Source: Sphingorhabdus sp. M41 (GTDB lineage: Bacteria; Pseudomonadota; Alphaproteobacteria; Sphingomonadales; Sphingomonadaceae). Taken from it: 64,000 bases of DNA. Location of the stretch: assembly GCF_001586275.1 (NCBI RefSeq), contig NZ_CP014545.1:558001-622000 (forward strand), read 5' to 3'. This document shows positions 1 through 9,130 of this stretch, in pieces; positions within the stretch are counted from its first letter, which is position 1, and the number at the start of each line of letters is the position of its first letter. The notes beneath the pieces are model-generated. The model worked only from the letters and a program-made list of their open reading frames with translations. It was not told the DNA's origin and searched no databases. The position numbers were made by a program, and so were the translations under genes.

Positions 1-323
1 ATTATCTGGCGCTGGAACTGGAAGGCAAGGTTCGCCAGATGGAACGCGAAGGTCTGATCAGTCTGCTTGACGATCTGGCCGCCGGGAATGAAGCGAAACT
101 GGCTCCGAAAACGCCCTGGCATCGTAACAAGATGGATGCGGAAAAATTCGACAAGATGGTCGACGCGATTGTCGGCTTTGAAATGGAAATACTGGCCTGG
201 CGCCCGACCGCCAAGCTGGGTCAGAACAAACCGGCTGCGGCTCGGAAAAATGCGGCTGCGGCGCTTGATGCGACCGGACGCCGCGCGATGGCACATTTGA
301 TGCAGGAATTTGGAGAGACATGA
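1..323 (+). CDS. PaiB-like FMN-binding protein, C-terminal part
   Basis: Only the last 107 codons are present, because the 5' end lies outside the window; the frame is open from base 3. The stretch ending in a PW pair, followed by IVGFEMEI and then KLGQNK, matches the C-terminal signature of the PaiB family (IVGFEIEI ... KLSQNR), an FMN-binding split-barrel family often annotated as negative transcriptional regulators. The stop codon overlaps the next start by 4 bp (ATGA), so the two are probably translationally coupled. Identification rests on this C-terminal motif only; the flavin-binding N-terminal part cannot be seen. Confidence 0.72.
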   Translation, partial: YLALELEGKVRQMEREGLISLLDDLAAGNEAKLAPKTPWHRNKMDAEKFDKMVDAIVGFEMEILAWRPTAKLGQNKPAAARKNAAAALDATGRRAMAHLMQEFGET

Positions 324-976
324 CCAACAAGCTAGCCCTGTTCGATTGCGATGGCACCATGGTCGATAGCCAGGCCAATATCTGCGCCTCGATGGATCAG
401 GCTTTTCAAAAGCACGGTCTGGTCCCGCCTGATCATCATCTGGTGCGGCGGATCGTGGGTCTCAGCCTGATGGAAGCAGTCGCGCAACTCTTTCCCGAAG
501 GCGACAAAAAGATTGTTGCTGCGGTGACCCAATCCTACAAGGACGGCTTCTCCGAACTGCGCCGGGCAGGCGGTTTGCATGAACCACTCTATGACGGATT
601 GATCCAGACATTGGAAGAATTGGACGCATCTGGCTGGGTATTGGGTGTGGCTACCGGCAAGTCGGACCGGGGTCTATCGCATGTGCTGGAAACCCACGGA
701 CTCTCCAATCGATTTGTGACTCTGCAGACGGCAGACCGGCATCCATCAAAGCCCCATCCGGCGATGGTCGAACTGGCAATGGCCGAAGCCGGCGCAGCGC
801 CGGAAACCACGGCGATGATCGGCGATACCAGCTTTGACATGGCGATGGCGGTCAATGCCAGGGTGCGCGCAGTCGGGGTAGACTGGGGCTATCATGACGA
901 GAATGAACTGATCGAGGCTGGCGCAGAAATAGTGGCGGCGAATATGGCTGACCTGAACGGAATATTGAACCAATGA
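320..976 (+). CDS. HAD-family hydrolase, phosphoglycolate phosphatase-like
   Basis: A 218-residue cytoplasmic HAD phosphatase. Motif I DCDGT is at residues 9-13 with the nucleophile Asp at 9. ATGKS near residue 112 supplies the motif II Thr, the Lys of SKPHP is motif III, and GDTSFD from residue 168 is the motif IV acid pair. A cap sits between motifs I and II. Length and motif order fit the Gph/PpaX group, which dephosphorylates small phosphorylated metabolites, but the substrate cannot be read from sequence. It overlaps both neighbours by 4 bp, forming a tight run PaiB-HAD-membrane protein-ATP12. Confidence 0.88.
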   Translation: MTNKLALFDCDGTMVDSQANICASMDQAFQKHGLVPPDHHLVRRIVGLSLMEAVAQLFPEGDKKIVAAVTQSYKDGFSELRRAGGLHEPLYDGLIQTLEELDASGWVLGVATGKSDRGLSHVLETHGLSNRFVTLQTADRHPSKPHPAMVELAMAEAGAAPETTAMIGDTSFDMAMAVNARVRAVGVDWGYHDENELIEAGAEIVAANMADLNGILNQ

Positions 977-1290
977 GCGATCCGATTGAAGACCAGCCGA
1001 TTGACGATGAACCCGAATATGTGCCCGACCCGGTAAAGGAAAAACAGGCCAAGGCAGTGCATTTCATGGTCAGCATGATGCGTTTGCTGGGCGTGATTCT
1101 GGTGATGCTGGGATTGGCGATCGCACTGGATCGGCTGCCGCCGATGCCGGTACCTGTCGGCTATATTCTGATCCTCCTTGGGCTGACGCAAATGTGGGTA
1201 GTGCCGGTCTTGATCATCCGCCAATATATACGCGCGCGGGTTGCCGAAGAAGAAATGGCGAAAGCGGCGGACGGCGCAGACTCTCTATGA
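973..1290 (+). CDS. Small two-helix membrane protein, unknown function
   Basis: A 105-residue protein with an acidic, charged N-terminus (residues 1-30), then two hydrophobic helices at about residues 34-54 and 58-78 joined by a short Pro-rich turn (LPPMPVPVG), and a charged Arg/Glu-rich tail. The start overlaps the HAD stop and its own stop overlaps the ATP12 start (ATGA on both sides), so it is almost certainly co-translated with them. I do not recognise a family. Position next to an F1-ATPase assembly factor suggests, but does not show, a role at the inner membrane. Confidence 0.75.
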   Translation: MSDPIEDQPIDDEPEYVPDPVKEKQAKAVHFMVSMMRLLGVILVMLGLAIALDRLPPMPVPVGYILILLGLTQMWVVPVLIIRQYIRARVAEEEMAKAADGADSL

Positions 1291-1985
1291 AACGCTTCTA
1301 CAAGGAGGTGTCGGTTTCACCGGTCGGGGAGGCATATGCTATCACGCTCGACGGGCGTCCGATGAAGACACCGCAGCGCAATCCGCTTGCCGTTCCGGCA
1401 TCCGGTCTCGCCGATGCGATTTCCGCAGAATGGGCAGGGCAAGGCGAGGATATCATCCCCGCATCAATGCCCCTGACCGCACTGGCGCAAGGGGCGCTGG
1501 ATCAGGTCGAGAGCGAGCGGGAGCGGATTGTCTCCCGCATCGCTGCTTTTGCCGACAGCGACATGCTCTATTATCGTGCCGATCAGGGGCAGCAGGCGCT
1601 GATCGCTCATCAGGCAGAACATTGGGATCCGCTGCTCGATTGGGCGCGGCAACGCTATGATGTCGGCTTCAATCTGATTCACGGCATCCGCTATGAAGCG
1701 CAGCCGGAAGCAACAATCGCGCGTCTGACCAATGTGGTTGAGGCGCAGGATGGCTTTACCATCGCGGCGATGCTGTCGCTTGTCGGACTGTCGGGTTCCT
1801 TGATCGCCACGCTGGGTCTGGTGGAACAGACGCACGATACCAAGACGCTCTGGCCGTTGGTCAATCTGGAAGAGCTTTGGCAGGAGCAGCAATGGGGCCG
1901 CGACGATGTTGCCGTTGCCATGCGCGATCTCAAACGGGCCGAATTCGAGGCGGCGGCGCGCTTCCTCGACCTGTCCCGTAGTTAG
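1287..1985 (+). CDS. ATP12-family F1-ATPase assembly chaperone
   Basis: A 232-residue protein resembling ATP12, the chaperone that protects the F1 alpha subunit during ATP synthase assembly in mitochondria and alphaproteobacteria. The N-terminal MKRFYKEVSV and LDGRPMKTP segment, the central WDPLL motif and the C-terminal sequence around LVNLEELWQ match the family. A longer reading frame opens at 1194, but the ATG at 1287 gives the family N-terminus and an ATGA overlap with the preceding gene, so I use it. No ATP synthase subunit genes are in the window. Confidence 0.9.
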   Translation: MKRFYKEVSVSPVGEAYAITLDGRPMKTPQRNPLAVPASGLADAISAEWAGQGEDIIPASMPLTALAQGALDQVESERERIVSRIAAFADSDMLYYRADQGQQALIAHQAEHWDPLLDWARQRYDVGFNLIHGIRYEAQPEATIARLTNVVEAQDGFTIAAMLSLVGLSGSLIATLGLVEQTHDTKTLWPLVNLEELWQEQQWGRDDVAVAMRDLKRAEFEAAARFLDLSRS

Positions 1986-2040
1986 TTTTTCCCTTTGCCG
2001 GTTTTTTCCGTTAAAGGACTGAAACTGTAACGGAGACTAC

Positions 2041-3483
2041 ATGACAACCGATTCCACTTTATGCGCCACGCCCGCCGAAGCCGTGGCCCTGCTTGAAAAA
2101 CTCTACAGCGAACAAATTGAAATCACGGCAGCCCGCTTTCGCCGCTATGCGACATCGAAATTGTCCAAGGATGACCGGCAACAGGGTCTCTACCCGCAGA
2201 TCAGCGTCGAGATTCCCGCCGATCAGGCCACCGAGACCAGCCATCTGGCGTCCGGCCATCTCGCCGATATCAACACCTATCGGACAACGATTACCGAACC
2301 GAAGCTGTACCGCGAATATCTGCTCGATCAGCTGAAGCGAATCGCCGGGACCTTCACCGCAAAAATCTGGGTCGGGCTATCAGACACGCCGATTCCGCTG
2401 GCCTTTGCCCTGGAAGATGCCGGCGCCGGCCTCGACCGGGCGAAGAAGGAAAAGCTGCCCAATTATTTTCACACGCCCAACCTGGTCAAAACCAATGACG
2501 AGATTGTCGACGGTGGCCAGATTTTTCAGGGCGAGGAAGCCTCCGCTCTGGCCCTGTTCACCGCCGAACGGGTCGATTATTCGCTGCACCGCATCCGCCA
2601 TTATTGCGCGACCGATCCCGAGCATTTCCAGCCGTTCATCCTGTTCACCAACTATCAGCGCTATGTCGACGAATTTGTCGAACATGGCCTCGAGGAAGTG
2701 AAATCCGGCACGGCGAAAATGCTGGTCGAGCCGGGCAACCGGACCACCGGCAAGGATGGCAAGCCGTCCGCCCCGCCAATCGCGAAGCCACCGCAGATGC
2801 CGGCCTATCATCTGGTCCGCAGCGACGGCCGGCCCGGTGTGACCCTGGTCAATATCGGCGTCGGCCCGAGCAATGCCAAGACGATCACCGACCATCTCGC
2901 GGTGCTGCGCCCGCATGTCTGGCTGATGATCGGCCATTGCGGCGCGCTCCGCCGGACCCAGCGGCTCGGCGACTATGTCCTCGCCCATGCCTATCTGCGC
3001 GATGACAATGTTCTCGACGATGTGCTGCCGCCCAGCATCCCGCTGCCGACGATTGCCGAAGTCCAGCTGGCGCTGACCCAGGCGGTGCAGGAAGAAACCG
3101 GCATCGACAAGTCCAAGCTCAAGCAGCAATTGCGCACCGGCACCGTGGTCACCACCGGTGATCGCAACTGGGAACTGCGCTTCGAGCAGATCGCCAAGCG
3201 CCTCAACCAGTCCCGCGCCATCGCGATCGATATGGAATCGGCGACGGTTGCGGCCAATGGCTATCGCTACCGCGTGCCCTACGGGACGCTGCTTTGCGCC
3301 TCCGACAAGCCGTTGCATGGCGAGATCAAGCTGCCGGGCATGGCCGATGCCTTTTATCAGGAGCGGGTCGGCCAGCATCTGGCGATCGGGTTGCGCGCCA
3401 TCGATCTGCTGGCAAAAGAGGCGGATGAGGGGACGTTGCACAGCCGGAAGCTGCGGAGTTTCGGCGAGCCGCTGTTCAGGTGA
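2041..3483 (+). CDS. amn: AMP nucleosidase
   Basis: A 480-residue protein of full length for AMP nucleosidase, which cleaves AMP to adenine and ribose 5-phosphate and so adjusts the adenylate pool. An N-terminal family domain (about residues 1-180) precedes a nucleoside-phosphorylase fold. The latter carries GHCGALR and, near the end, IDMESATVAANGYR followed by LLCASDKPLHGEIKLPG, the purine and ribose pocket of the family. It is transcribed alone, 55 bases after ATP12, and meets the LysR gene tail to tail. No terminator is obvious in the 43-base gap. Confidence 0.95.
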   Translation: MTTDSTLCATPAEAVALLEKLYSEQIEITAARFRRYATSKLSKDDRQQGLYPQISVEIPADQATETSHLASGHLADINTYRTTITEPKLYREYLLDQLKRIAGTFTAKIWVGLSDTPIPLAFALEDAGAGLDRAKKEKLPNYFHTPNLVKTNDEIVDGGQIFQGEEASALALFTAERVDYSLHRIRHYCATDPEHFQPFILFTNYQRYVDEFVEHGLEEVKSGTAKMLVEPGNRTTGKDGKPSAPPIAKPPQMPAYHLVRSDGRPGVTLVNIGVGPSNAKTITDHLAVLRPHVWLMIGHCGALRRTQRLGDYVLAHAYLRDDNVLDDVLPPSIPLPTIAEVQLALTQAVQEETGIDKSKLKQQLRTGTVVTTGDRNWELRFEQIAKRLNQSRAIAIDMESATVAANGYRYRVPYGTLLCASDKPLHGEIKLPGMADAFYQERVGQHLAIGLRAIDLLAKEADEGTLHSRKLRSFGEPLFR

Positions 3484-3526
3484 AGGCGACGGGGACAAAC
3501 TTTTCACCGCTGCAGTTTTGAACGCT

Positions 3527-4441
3527 TCAAGGCCGATGCAAAATCATGCCTCCTGATTGCCCTGCCATCTCCACCATGAAATCAATGAAGACCCGGATAC
3601 GGGATGCCAGCTCGGTTTGTCGATAAAAGACCGCACTAACCTCTTGCCAATCCGGGATGGTCTGTTCGCCCAGAACCTGGACCAGTCGCCCCCGCCGCTG
3701 GTCCTCGTGCGTCATGAAGTCGGCCAGGCAGGCAATGCCTTGTCCCTGCAACGCCAGTTGCCTGATGGTTTCACCGCTCGACGCCCTTATCCGCGGACGA
3801 GCCTTCCATCGACTGCCGGTTGTCGACTTGAGCGGCCAGCCGTTCAGGCTCTCGGGCTGGGTGAAGCCGAGCAGATCATGCTGATCTAGGTCCTCCACCT
3901 TTTGCGGCATATTCTTGCGCGCCAGATATTCCGGGCTAGCCAGCAAGCGGAGTTGCGACACACCCAGTAATCTGGCGTGAAGCGCCGAATCTTCCAGGGT
4001 GCCGATGCGCAAGGCAACATCGGTGCGTTGCTCAATCAGATCGATATTGCCCTCGCTGTTGGTCAGCTCAAGCTCGATCTGTGGATAGCGTCCGCAAAAA
4101 ACGGCCATATGGGGGACAATGCAATGCAACATGAATGGCGAGGCGGCATCCACGCGCAAACGCCCCGAGGGTGCACGGTCACGATCCGTCAGATGGTCTT
4201 CCGCCGCCTGCATCTCGGTGAGCACAGACCGCGCCTTGGCAAGAAAAAATACGCCCTCTTCGGTCAACTCCTGCCTTCTGGTTGTGCGAGCCAGCAGGGT
4301 TACGCCGAGTTTGTGCTCGAGCCGTGTCAGTATCCGGCTCACGCTTGATGGATTCTGACCAAGAACCTGAGCAGCAAGGCTGACCTGACCGCAATCGACA
4401 ACCGTGACGAAGGTCAGAAATTCAATGGAGTTGGTTTTCAT
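3527..4441 (-). CDS. LysR-family transcriptional regulator
   Basis: A 304-residue LysR-type regulator. A winged helix-turn-helix fills residues 1-60 ([20 protein letters not shown] is the recognition region), followed by a linker helix and a periplasmic-binding-protein-like co-inducer domain from about residue 92. It belongs to the CrgA/AaeR-like branch by overall pattern. It is divergent from an SDR gene, the usual LysR regulator/target layout. A perfect inverted repeat touches its own ATG, which suggests autorepression. The inducer is unknown. Confidence 0.92.
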   Translation of the reverse strand: MKTNSIEFLTFVTVVDCGQVSLAAQVLGQNPSSVSRILTRLEHKLGVTLLARTTRRQELTEEGVFFLAKARSVLTEMQAAEDHLTDRDRAPSGRLRVDAASPFMLHCIVPHMAVFCGRYPQIELELTNSEGNIDLIEQRTDVALRIGTLEDSALHARLLGVSQLRLLASPEYLARKNMPQKVEDLDQHDLLGFTQPESLNGWPLKSTTGSRWKARPRIRASSGETIRQLALQGQGIACLADFMTHEDQRRGRLVQVLGEQTIPDWQEVSAVFYRQTELASRIRVFIDFMVEMAGQSGGMILHRP

Positions 4442-4462
4442 ATTTGCGTTATACGCAAATAT
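4440..4462. promoter_or_regulatory. Perfect inverted repeat, probable LysR operator
   Basis: Arms ATATTTGCGT (4440-4449) and ACGCAAATAT (4453-4462) are exact reverse complements around TAT. The site contains the T-N11-A pattern typical of LysR boxes (T at 4445, A at 4457). It overlaps the LysR start codon and lies about 100 bases upstream of the SDR start, placing it to control both divergent genes. Confidence 0.65.
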
Positions 4463-4561
4463 ATATTGTTGATAAGCCTCTTTATGTGCAGCAATATAAA
4501 TTCGATACCGGACGCATCACCAGCAGGAACCCGTTCCGCCAATCCAAAGAAGAGATGCAAA

Positions 4562-5350
4562 ATGAATCTGGACCTTACTGAAAAAACTGCCCTGGTAACC
4601 GCCTCAACCGGAGGAATTGGGTTGGAGATCGCCCGCTCGCTGGCCGCTGAGGGGGCGACTGTCATTGTCAACGGTCGAACCGCTGCAAGCGTGGCAGCGG
4701 CGATCCAGTCAATCAGAAGCGATGTTCCCCAAGCCAGGCTGAAAGAACTCGTTGCCGACAACGGAACGAGTGAAGGATGTCAGTCGACAGTCGAGATGTT
4801 CCCCCACGTCGATATACTGATCAATAATCTTGGCATTTATGAAGCCGTGGGCTTCTTTGACGAGACTGACGAGGCATGGCAGCGACTGTTCGAGGTCAAC
4901 ATAATGAGCGGCGTGAGACTGGCTCGGCACTACCTGCGCGAGATGCTCGCCAGAAACGCGGGCAAGATGCTGTTTATGTCTAGTGAATCTGCCCTGAACC
5001 CGGCTCCGGAAATGGCCCATTACAGCGCGACCAAAACCATGCAAATTTCGCTCTCGAGAAGCTTGGCAGAGCTTACCAAGGGCACCGATGTAACGGTCAA
5101 TTCAGTACTCCCGGGGTCGACCCGAACCGACGGGGTCATGAAGTTTGTCCAGGACGTTTTCCGGGACTTGCCATATGATCAGGCAGAGAAAAAATTCATG
5201 GCAGAAAATCGAGCAACATCTCTGATCCAGCGGTTGATTAATCCTCAGGAAATTGCGTCTTTTGTAGCCTTTCTTTGTAGCCCGAAGTCGTCGGCCATCA
5301 ACGGCGCGGCCTTGCGCATCGACGGAGGGATTGTTCGCACCGTTTCATAG
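4562..5350 (+). CDS. Short-chain dehydrogenase/reductase
   Basis: A 262-residue classical SDR. The cofactor loop TASTGGIG is at residues 12-19, NNLG replaces the more usual NNAG, Ser precedes the YSATK catalytic Tyr-Lys motif, and a C-terminal GAALRIDGG completes the fold. Basic residues after the second strand (NGRT) favour NADP(H). The reading frame is open further upstream, but the ATG at 4562 is chosen because it gives the normal SDR N-terminus with a purine-rich ribosome site just before it. It is the likely target of the divergent LysR regulator; the substrate is unknown. Confidence 0.9.
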   Translation: MNLDLTEKTALVTASTGGIGLEIARSLAAEGATVIVNGRTAASVAAAIQSIRSDVPQARLKELVADNGTSEGCQSTVEMFPHVDILINNLGIYEAVGFFDETDEAWQRLFEVNIMSGVRLARHYLREMLARNAGKMLFMSSESALNPAPEMAHYSATKTMQISLSRSLAELTKGTDVTVNSVLPGSTRTDGVMKFVQDVFRDLPYDQAEKKFMAENRATSLIQRLINPQEIASFVAFLCSPKSSAINGAALRIDGGIVRTVS

Positions 5351-5466
5351 CCGGTCCGATTTAGCCATGTGCCAGTGGCGCTCCGACAGAAAGACGAAGG
5401 CGCTCGCCGGCGTTGGCCGTTCCATGACGGACGGTGGTGTGCCCGCTAAATGAGGGCGTCTCCGCG

Positions 5467-6423
5467 CTAGACCCCTAACGCCGCCGCAGCCTCCCTGATC
5501 CGCTTCGCTTCCGCCCCATCATTCTTGAACGCCTGCAGCCCGCGATCCAGCGCCTGCTTCGCCTGCACCGTCTGGCCCAGTTGCATGCGGCTGCGGATCA
5601 GCATGATCCAGCCGTTGGCGTCCTTGGGATTGGCCTGCAGGCGCTTGTCGAGGCCATCGACCATATTGGCGATCATCGCTTCCTGCTGGCCGGGGGGCAG
5701 GGCGGCGGCCTCTTTCATTTGCTCGCGGCTGGGGCCGGGGATCGCGGCGGTGGCGACCGTCGGGCCGTCAGTGGAGATGCCGCCGGTCGGTGCTGCGGGC
5801 GCCGCTTTCGCGAGCCGGGCGGCGACATCAATGCCTTCATTTTCCGCCACCTGACCGATCACCCGGCGGATATCGGCTGCATAAGGCGCGTCGGCGGGCG
5901 TGTCCTTGAGCAGGGCGAACCAGTCATCGATCGCGCCCTTGTGATCGCCGGCTATGTCTTTCTGAACCGCCAGAAAATAGCGCGCCCGGGCATCCTTTGC
6001 GTCATGTTTCAGGGCATTGCGGAACGCAGCGGCGGCGTCTGGCGGTACTTGCTTGCCATCGCTCGCCATCACCAGGGCCTCACCCAGCATCGACCAATAT
6101 TCCGGATTGTCCGGGTCAAGCGTGGTGGCGCGTTTCATCGCGGTCGCCGATTCGGCAAATTTGCCGGTTTCGAAATAGCTCCACCCGAGCATTCGCCAGC
6201 TTTCCGCATCGTCCGAATTTTCCTGCAGCTTTTTTTCCAGGCCAGCGATCACTTCGTCGACGCTGGGTGCCGTTTCGCTTTCGGTCCCGGCAACAGGCGT
6301 GTTCGAACCTGTCTCGTCATTCATGCTGCGGTAGACCTGCACCGCTATTGCTCCGAGCGCCAGCAAGGCTGCCAAAATCAATGCAATGCGGTTGATATTC
6401 ATCGATGATCCTGATTTCGCCAT
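5467..6423 (-). CDS. CcmI/NrfG-like TPR protein for cytochrome c maturation
   Basis: A 318-residue protein with one N-terminal membrane helix (about residues 10-30), then TPR units (the first at about residues 70-140, WRMLGWSYFETGKFAESA) and a second TPR-like domain at the C-terminus after an Ala/Pro linker. This is the layout of the periplasmic haem-ligation chaperones CcmI (C-terminal part), CycH and NrfG, which hold apocytochrome c for haem attachment. No other ccm gene is nearby. Instead it is divergent, by 241 bases, from an operon encoding a ten-haem cytochrome c, so I infer a dedicated helper. GAGGG before the ATG at 6423 supports that start; Met at 6402 is an alternative. Confidence 0.75.
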   Translation of the reverse strand: MAKSGSSMNINRIALILAALLALGAIAVQVYRSMNDETGSNTPVAGTESETAPSVDEVIAGLEKKLQENSDDAESWRMLGWSYFETGKFAESATAMKRATTLDPDNPEYWSMLGEALVMASDGKQVPPDAAAAFRNALKHDAKDARARYFLAVQKDIAGDHKGAIDDWFALLKDTPADAPYAADIRRVIGQVAENEGIDVAARLAKAAPAAPTGGISTDGPTVATAAIPGPSREQMKEAAALPPGQQEAMIANMVDGLDKRLQANPKDANGWIMLIRSRMQLGQTVQAKQALDRGLQAFKNDGAEAKRIREAAAALGV

Positions 6424-6507
6424 GATCTACCCTCAAGCTGTTTTATACGGAGATATTCCCGCGCAGAGATACGGAGACCATCGCTAGCTGACAAGCGCCG
6501 AGATGAC

Positions 6508-6523
6508 TGTGATATTTTGCACT
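6508..6523. promoter_or_regulatory. Possible CRP-like half-palindrome
   Basis: TGTGA, six bases, then GCACT resembles a CRP site (TGTGA-N6-TCACA) with one exact and one partial half. It lies in the divergent region between the TPR gene and the oxidoreductase operon, whose products bind or hydrolyse cyclic nucleotides. The match could be chance. Confidence 0.25.
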
Positions 6524-6664
6524 GGCAATGGAGGGGCTTTTTGGTAAGATACTGCCAAAGTTCAATCTTTTGGGTCGCGCTACAGCCGGACAGATAGCAG
6601 AACTGGATCGCTTTGACGTATGAGGGTGCGTTGGTCCGGGTAAGCGATAGGGGGAAGCAAGCGC

Positions 6665-9115
6665 GTGTCGGACAAGTTTCGAGTAGTCATAATCGGGTCC
6701 GGACCGGCGGGCATGAGCGCCGCTGGGCGCGCTGCACAGCTGAAATTGAAGCATGTGCTGCTGGAAAAAACCGATCATCTTTCCGATACGATCTTCAAAT
6801 ATCAGAAGGGCAAGCATGTCATGGCGACGCCGAGCCAGCTGGTGCTGCGCTCGGACATGGATTTTGACGCCGGCAAGCGCGAGGCCATTCTCGGCACCTG
6901 GGACGAGCAGACCGCCGCTCATGGCGTCAATGTCATGTACAAGGCCGAGCCGGTGAAAATCGAGGGTGAGGAAGGCAATTTTACCATCACCCTGAAAAAC
7001 GGCGACACCGTGCAGGCCGAAACAATCGTTATGGCCATCGGGACGCAGGGCAATCCCAATCTGATGCGCTGCCCCGGCGGCGACAATCCGCTGGTCCAAT
7101 ATCAGCTCGACGATCCCGGTGAATATTATGACGAGCATATCACGGTGATCGGTTCGGGCGACGCGGGGATCGAAAATGCACTGGGTCTCGCGGCCGATGC
7201 GGCGCAGAATAATGTCGTTACCATTCTCAACCGGTCGACCGAATTTGCCCGGGCGAAGAAAGCCAATGTGAAGCTGCTTATGGAAGCGGGCGAGCAGGGC
7301 AAGGTGATGATCCGCAACGAGACCACGCCGGCCGAGGTCAAGGACGGCGAACTGGTGCTGGAAACCCGCGATGGTCAGGAAACGATCAAATGCGACCGGA
7401 TCATCGCGCGCATGGGCAGCGCGCCACCGCGCAAATTTGTCGAGGAATGCGGGATCGAATTTACCAGCGAGGATCGCGAGGCCTATCCCAAGCTGTCCCC
7501 CGCGTTCGAAAGCACCAAGAAGGGCATTTATGTCATCGGTGCGCTGGCCGGCTATCCGCTGATCAAACACTGTATGAACCAGGGCTATGATGTTATCGAG
7601 TTCATCAACGGCAACAGCGATCTGAAACCCGCCGACGAGCCGATACTCGAAGCAAAATTCAGCAATCTGCCCAGAGGCCGGTCGGTTGATGAATGGCTGG
7701 AATTCTTCCGTTCCAATATAACGATCCTCAACGAGCTTTCGCCCTTGCAGATGCGTGAATTCATGCTCGACAGCGAGCCGCAAAGCTACAGCCGGGGCGA
7801 GACGATTTTCGAGAGGAATGACCCGGGAAGTTCTCTTTTTGCCATTGCCCAGGGATCGGTCGTGGTCGAAATCAATCCCGCAGATCCCTCGATCACCGTG
7901 CCGATCGAGCAGGGATCGATCTTTGGCGAGGTCGGCCTGATTTCAGGACGGAGGCGGGGCGCGACGATCAAGGCGGCGGATGATGTTATCGTAGTCGAAA
8001 TTTCGCGCACGGCGGCGTTGAAATTGCAGGCATCGGTCCCTGCCGCGAAACGCGCCATCACCCGGATTTCGACCGAGCGGCAGTTGCTGCAAATGTTCGG
8101 TTCGGGCCTGACCAAGGAAGATATTGCCGAGGTCGTCGAGACCAGCGAGATCATCAATGTCCGGGCCGGTGAAGCGATTATCGAGGAAGGTGCCGAGGGC
8201 AACGATATTTACGTCATTCGCGTCGGGTCGATGGTTGTCGAGAAAGAGATTGGCGGAAAACCGGTGTTCCTTTCTTATTTGCCGGCCGGGTCCTATGTCG
8301 GCGAAATGACGCTGATCGCCGGTGGCTATCGCACCGCGACGGTCAAGGCTGCAATCAAGTCCGAAGTGATCAAGATCAGCGGCGATGCGTTCAAGAAAGT
8401 GCTCGACGCCCATCCGGACCTGATGCGCAAGGCGAAGAAGGACATGGCCGCGCGTCAGGATATCAACGCCTTTGTCGAGGCCAAGAAGGACAGCTTCTCG
8501 GGTATTGTCGACTATTATTCCGGGGTTGCCAATTTCCTTGTCGACAATGGCATTGGCGAAGCCACGGACGTGTTGCTGATCGATGAAAATCTCTGCGTCG
8601 GTTGCGACAATTGCGAGAAAGCCTGCGCCGACAGTCACGAAGGCCTGTCGCGCCTCGACCGGGAGGCCGGAAAAACCTATGCTCATCTTCATGTGCCGAC
8701 CAGTTGCCGGCATTGCGAGCATCCGCATTGCATGTCCGACTGTCCGCCCGACGCGATCCACCGGGGTCCCGATGGCGAAGTATTCATCGATGACAGCTGC
8801 ATCGGCTGCGGCAATTGCCAGCGCTATTGTCCTTATGGCGTGATCCGCATGGACAAGGTGCCGCCGAAAAAGCCGGGGCTTCTGAGCTGGCTGTTCTTCG
8901 GCGCCGGTCCTGGACCGGGCGAGCCGGATAAAAAATGGACTGCCGAGCATAGCGACCCGTCCATCGAAAAGCCCAAGAAGGCGATCAAATGTGACATGTG
9001 CTCCGGGATTGACGGTGGCCCGGCTTGCGTGCGCGCCTGTCCGACCGGGGCCGCAATCCGCGTGGCACCGGAAGAATTTCTCACCGTATCCAAGCTTGAA
9101 GGGGAAGAGGTGTGA
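6665..9115 (+). CDS. FAD oxidoreductase fused to two cNMP-binding domains and a four-cluster ferredoxin
   Basis: An 816-residue cytoplasmic fusion. Residues 1-330 are a two-dinucleotide-fold flavoprotein: GSGPAG at 11-16 for FAD and GSGDAG near 163 for NAD(P). No redox CxxC is seen in this part. Residues about 358-455 and 480-600 are two cyclic-nucleotide-binding domains, with phosphate-cassette motifs FGEVGLISGRRRGAT and VGEMTLIAGGYRTAT. From residue 644 sixteen Cys form four [4Fe-4S] sites as in DmsB/NrfC: CVGCDNCEKAC, CRHCEHPHCMSDC, CIGCGNCQRYC and CDMC...CVRAC. The start is GTG with AGGGGGAAG upstream. I infer NAD(P)H oxidation gated by cAMP or cGMP, passing electrons to the membrane proteins encoded next. 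Confidence 0.9.
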   Translation: MSDKFRVVIIGSGPAGMSAAGRAAQLKLKHVLLEKTDHLSDTIFKYQKGKHVMATPSQLVLRSDMDFDAGKREAILGTWDEQTAAHGVNVMYKAEPVKIEGEEGNFTITLKNGDTVQAETIVMAIGTQGNPNLMRCPGGDNPLVQYQLDDPGEYYDEHITVIGSGDAGIENALGLAADAAQNNVVTILNRSTEFARAKKANVKLLMEAGEQGKVMIRNETTPAEVKDGELVLETRDGQETIKCDRIIARMGSAPPRKFVEECGIEFTSEDREAYPKLSPAFESTKKGIYVIGALAGYPLIKHCMNQGYDVIEFINGNSDLKPADEPILEAKFSNLPRGRSVDEWLEFFRSNITILNELSPLQMREFMLDSEPQSYSRGETIFERNDPGSSLFAIAQGSVVVEINPADPSITVPIEQGSIFGEVGLISGRRRGATIKAADDVIVVEISRTAALKLQASVPAAKRAITRISTERQLLQMFGSGLTKEDIAEVVETSEIINVRAGEAIIEEGAEGNDIYVIRVGSMVVEKEIGGKPVFLSYLPAGSYVGEMTLIAGGYRTATVKAAIKSEVIKISGDAFKKVLDAHPDLMRKAKKDMAARQDINAFVEAKKDSFSGIVDYYSGVANFLVDNGIGEATDVLLIDENLCVGCDNCEKACADSHEGLSRLDREAGKTYAHLHVPTSCRHCEHPHCMSDCPPDAIHRGPDGEVFIDDSCIGCGNCQRYCPYGVIRMDKVPPKKPGLLSWLFFGAGPGPGEPDKKWTAEHSDPSIEKPKKAIKCDMCSGIDGGPACVRACPTGAAIRVAPEEFLTVSKLEGEEV

Positions 9116-9130
9116 AGCCGTCCCGTTCCG

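Noticed and set aside
2380-3507. 375-codon minus-strand frame over amn
   Set aside because: Antisense to a well-supported AMP nucleosidase gene; no motif.
6443-7783. 446-codon open frame on the minus strand
   Set aside because: It is antisense to the flavoprotein gene, whose plus-strand product has clear domains; the minus product has no recognisable motif and arises from codon bias.
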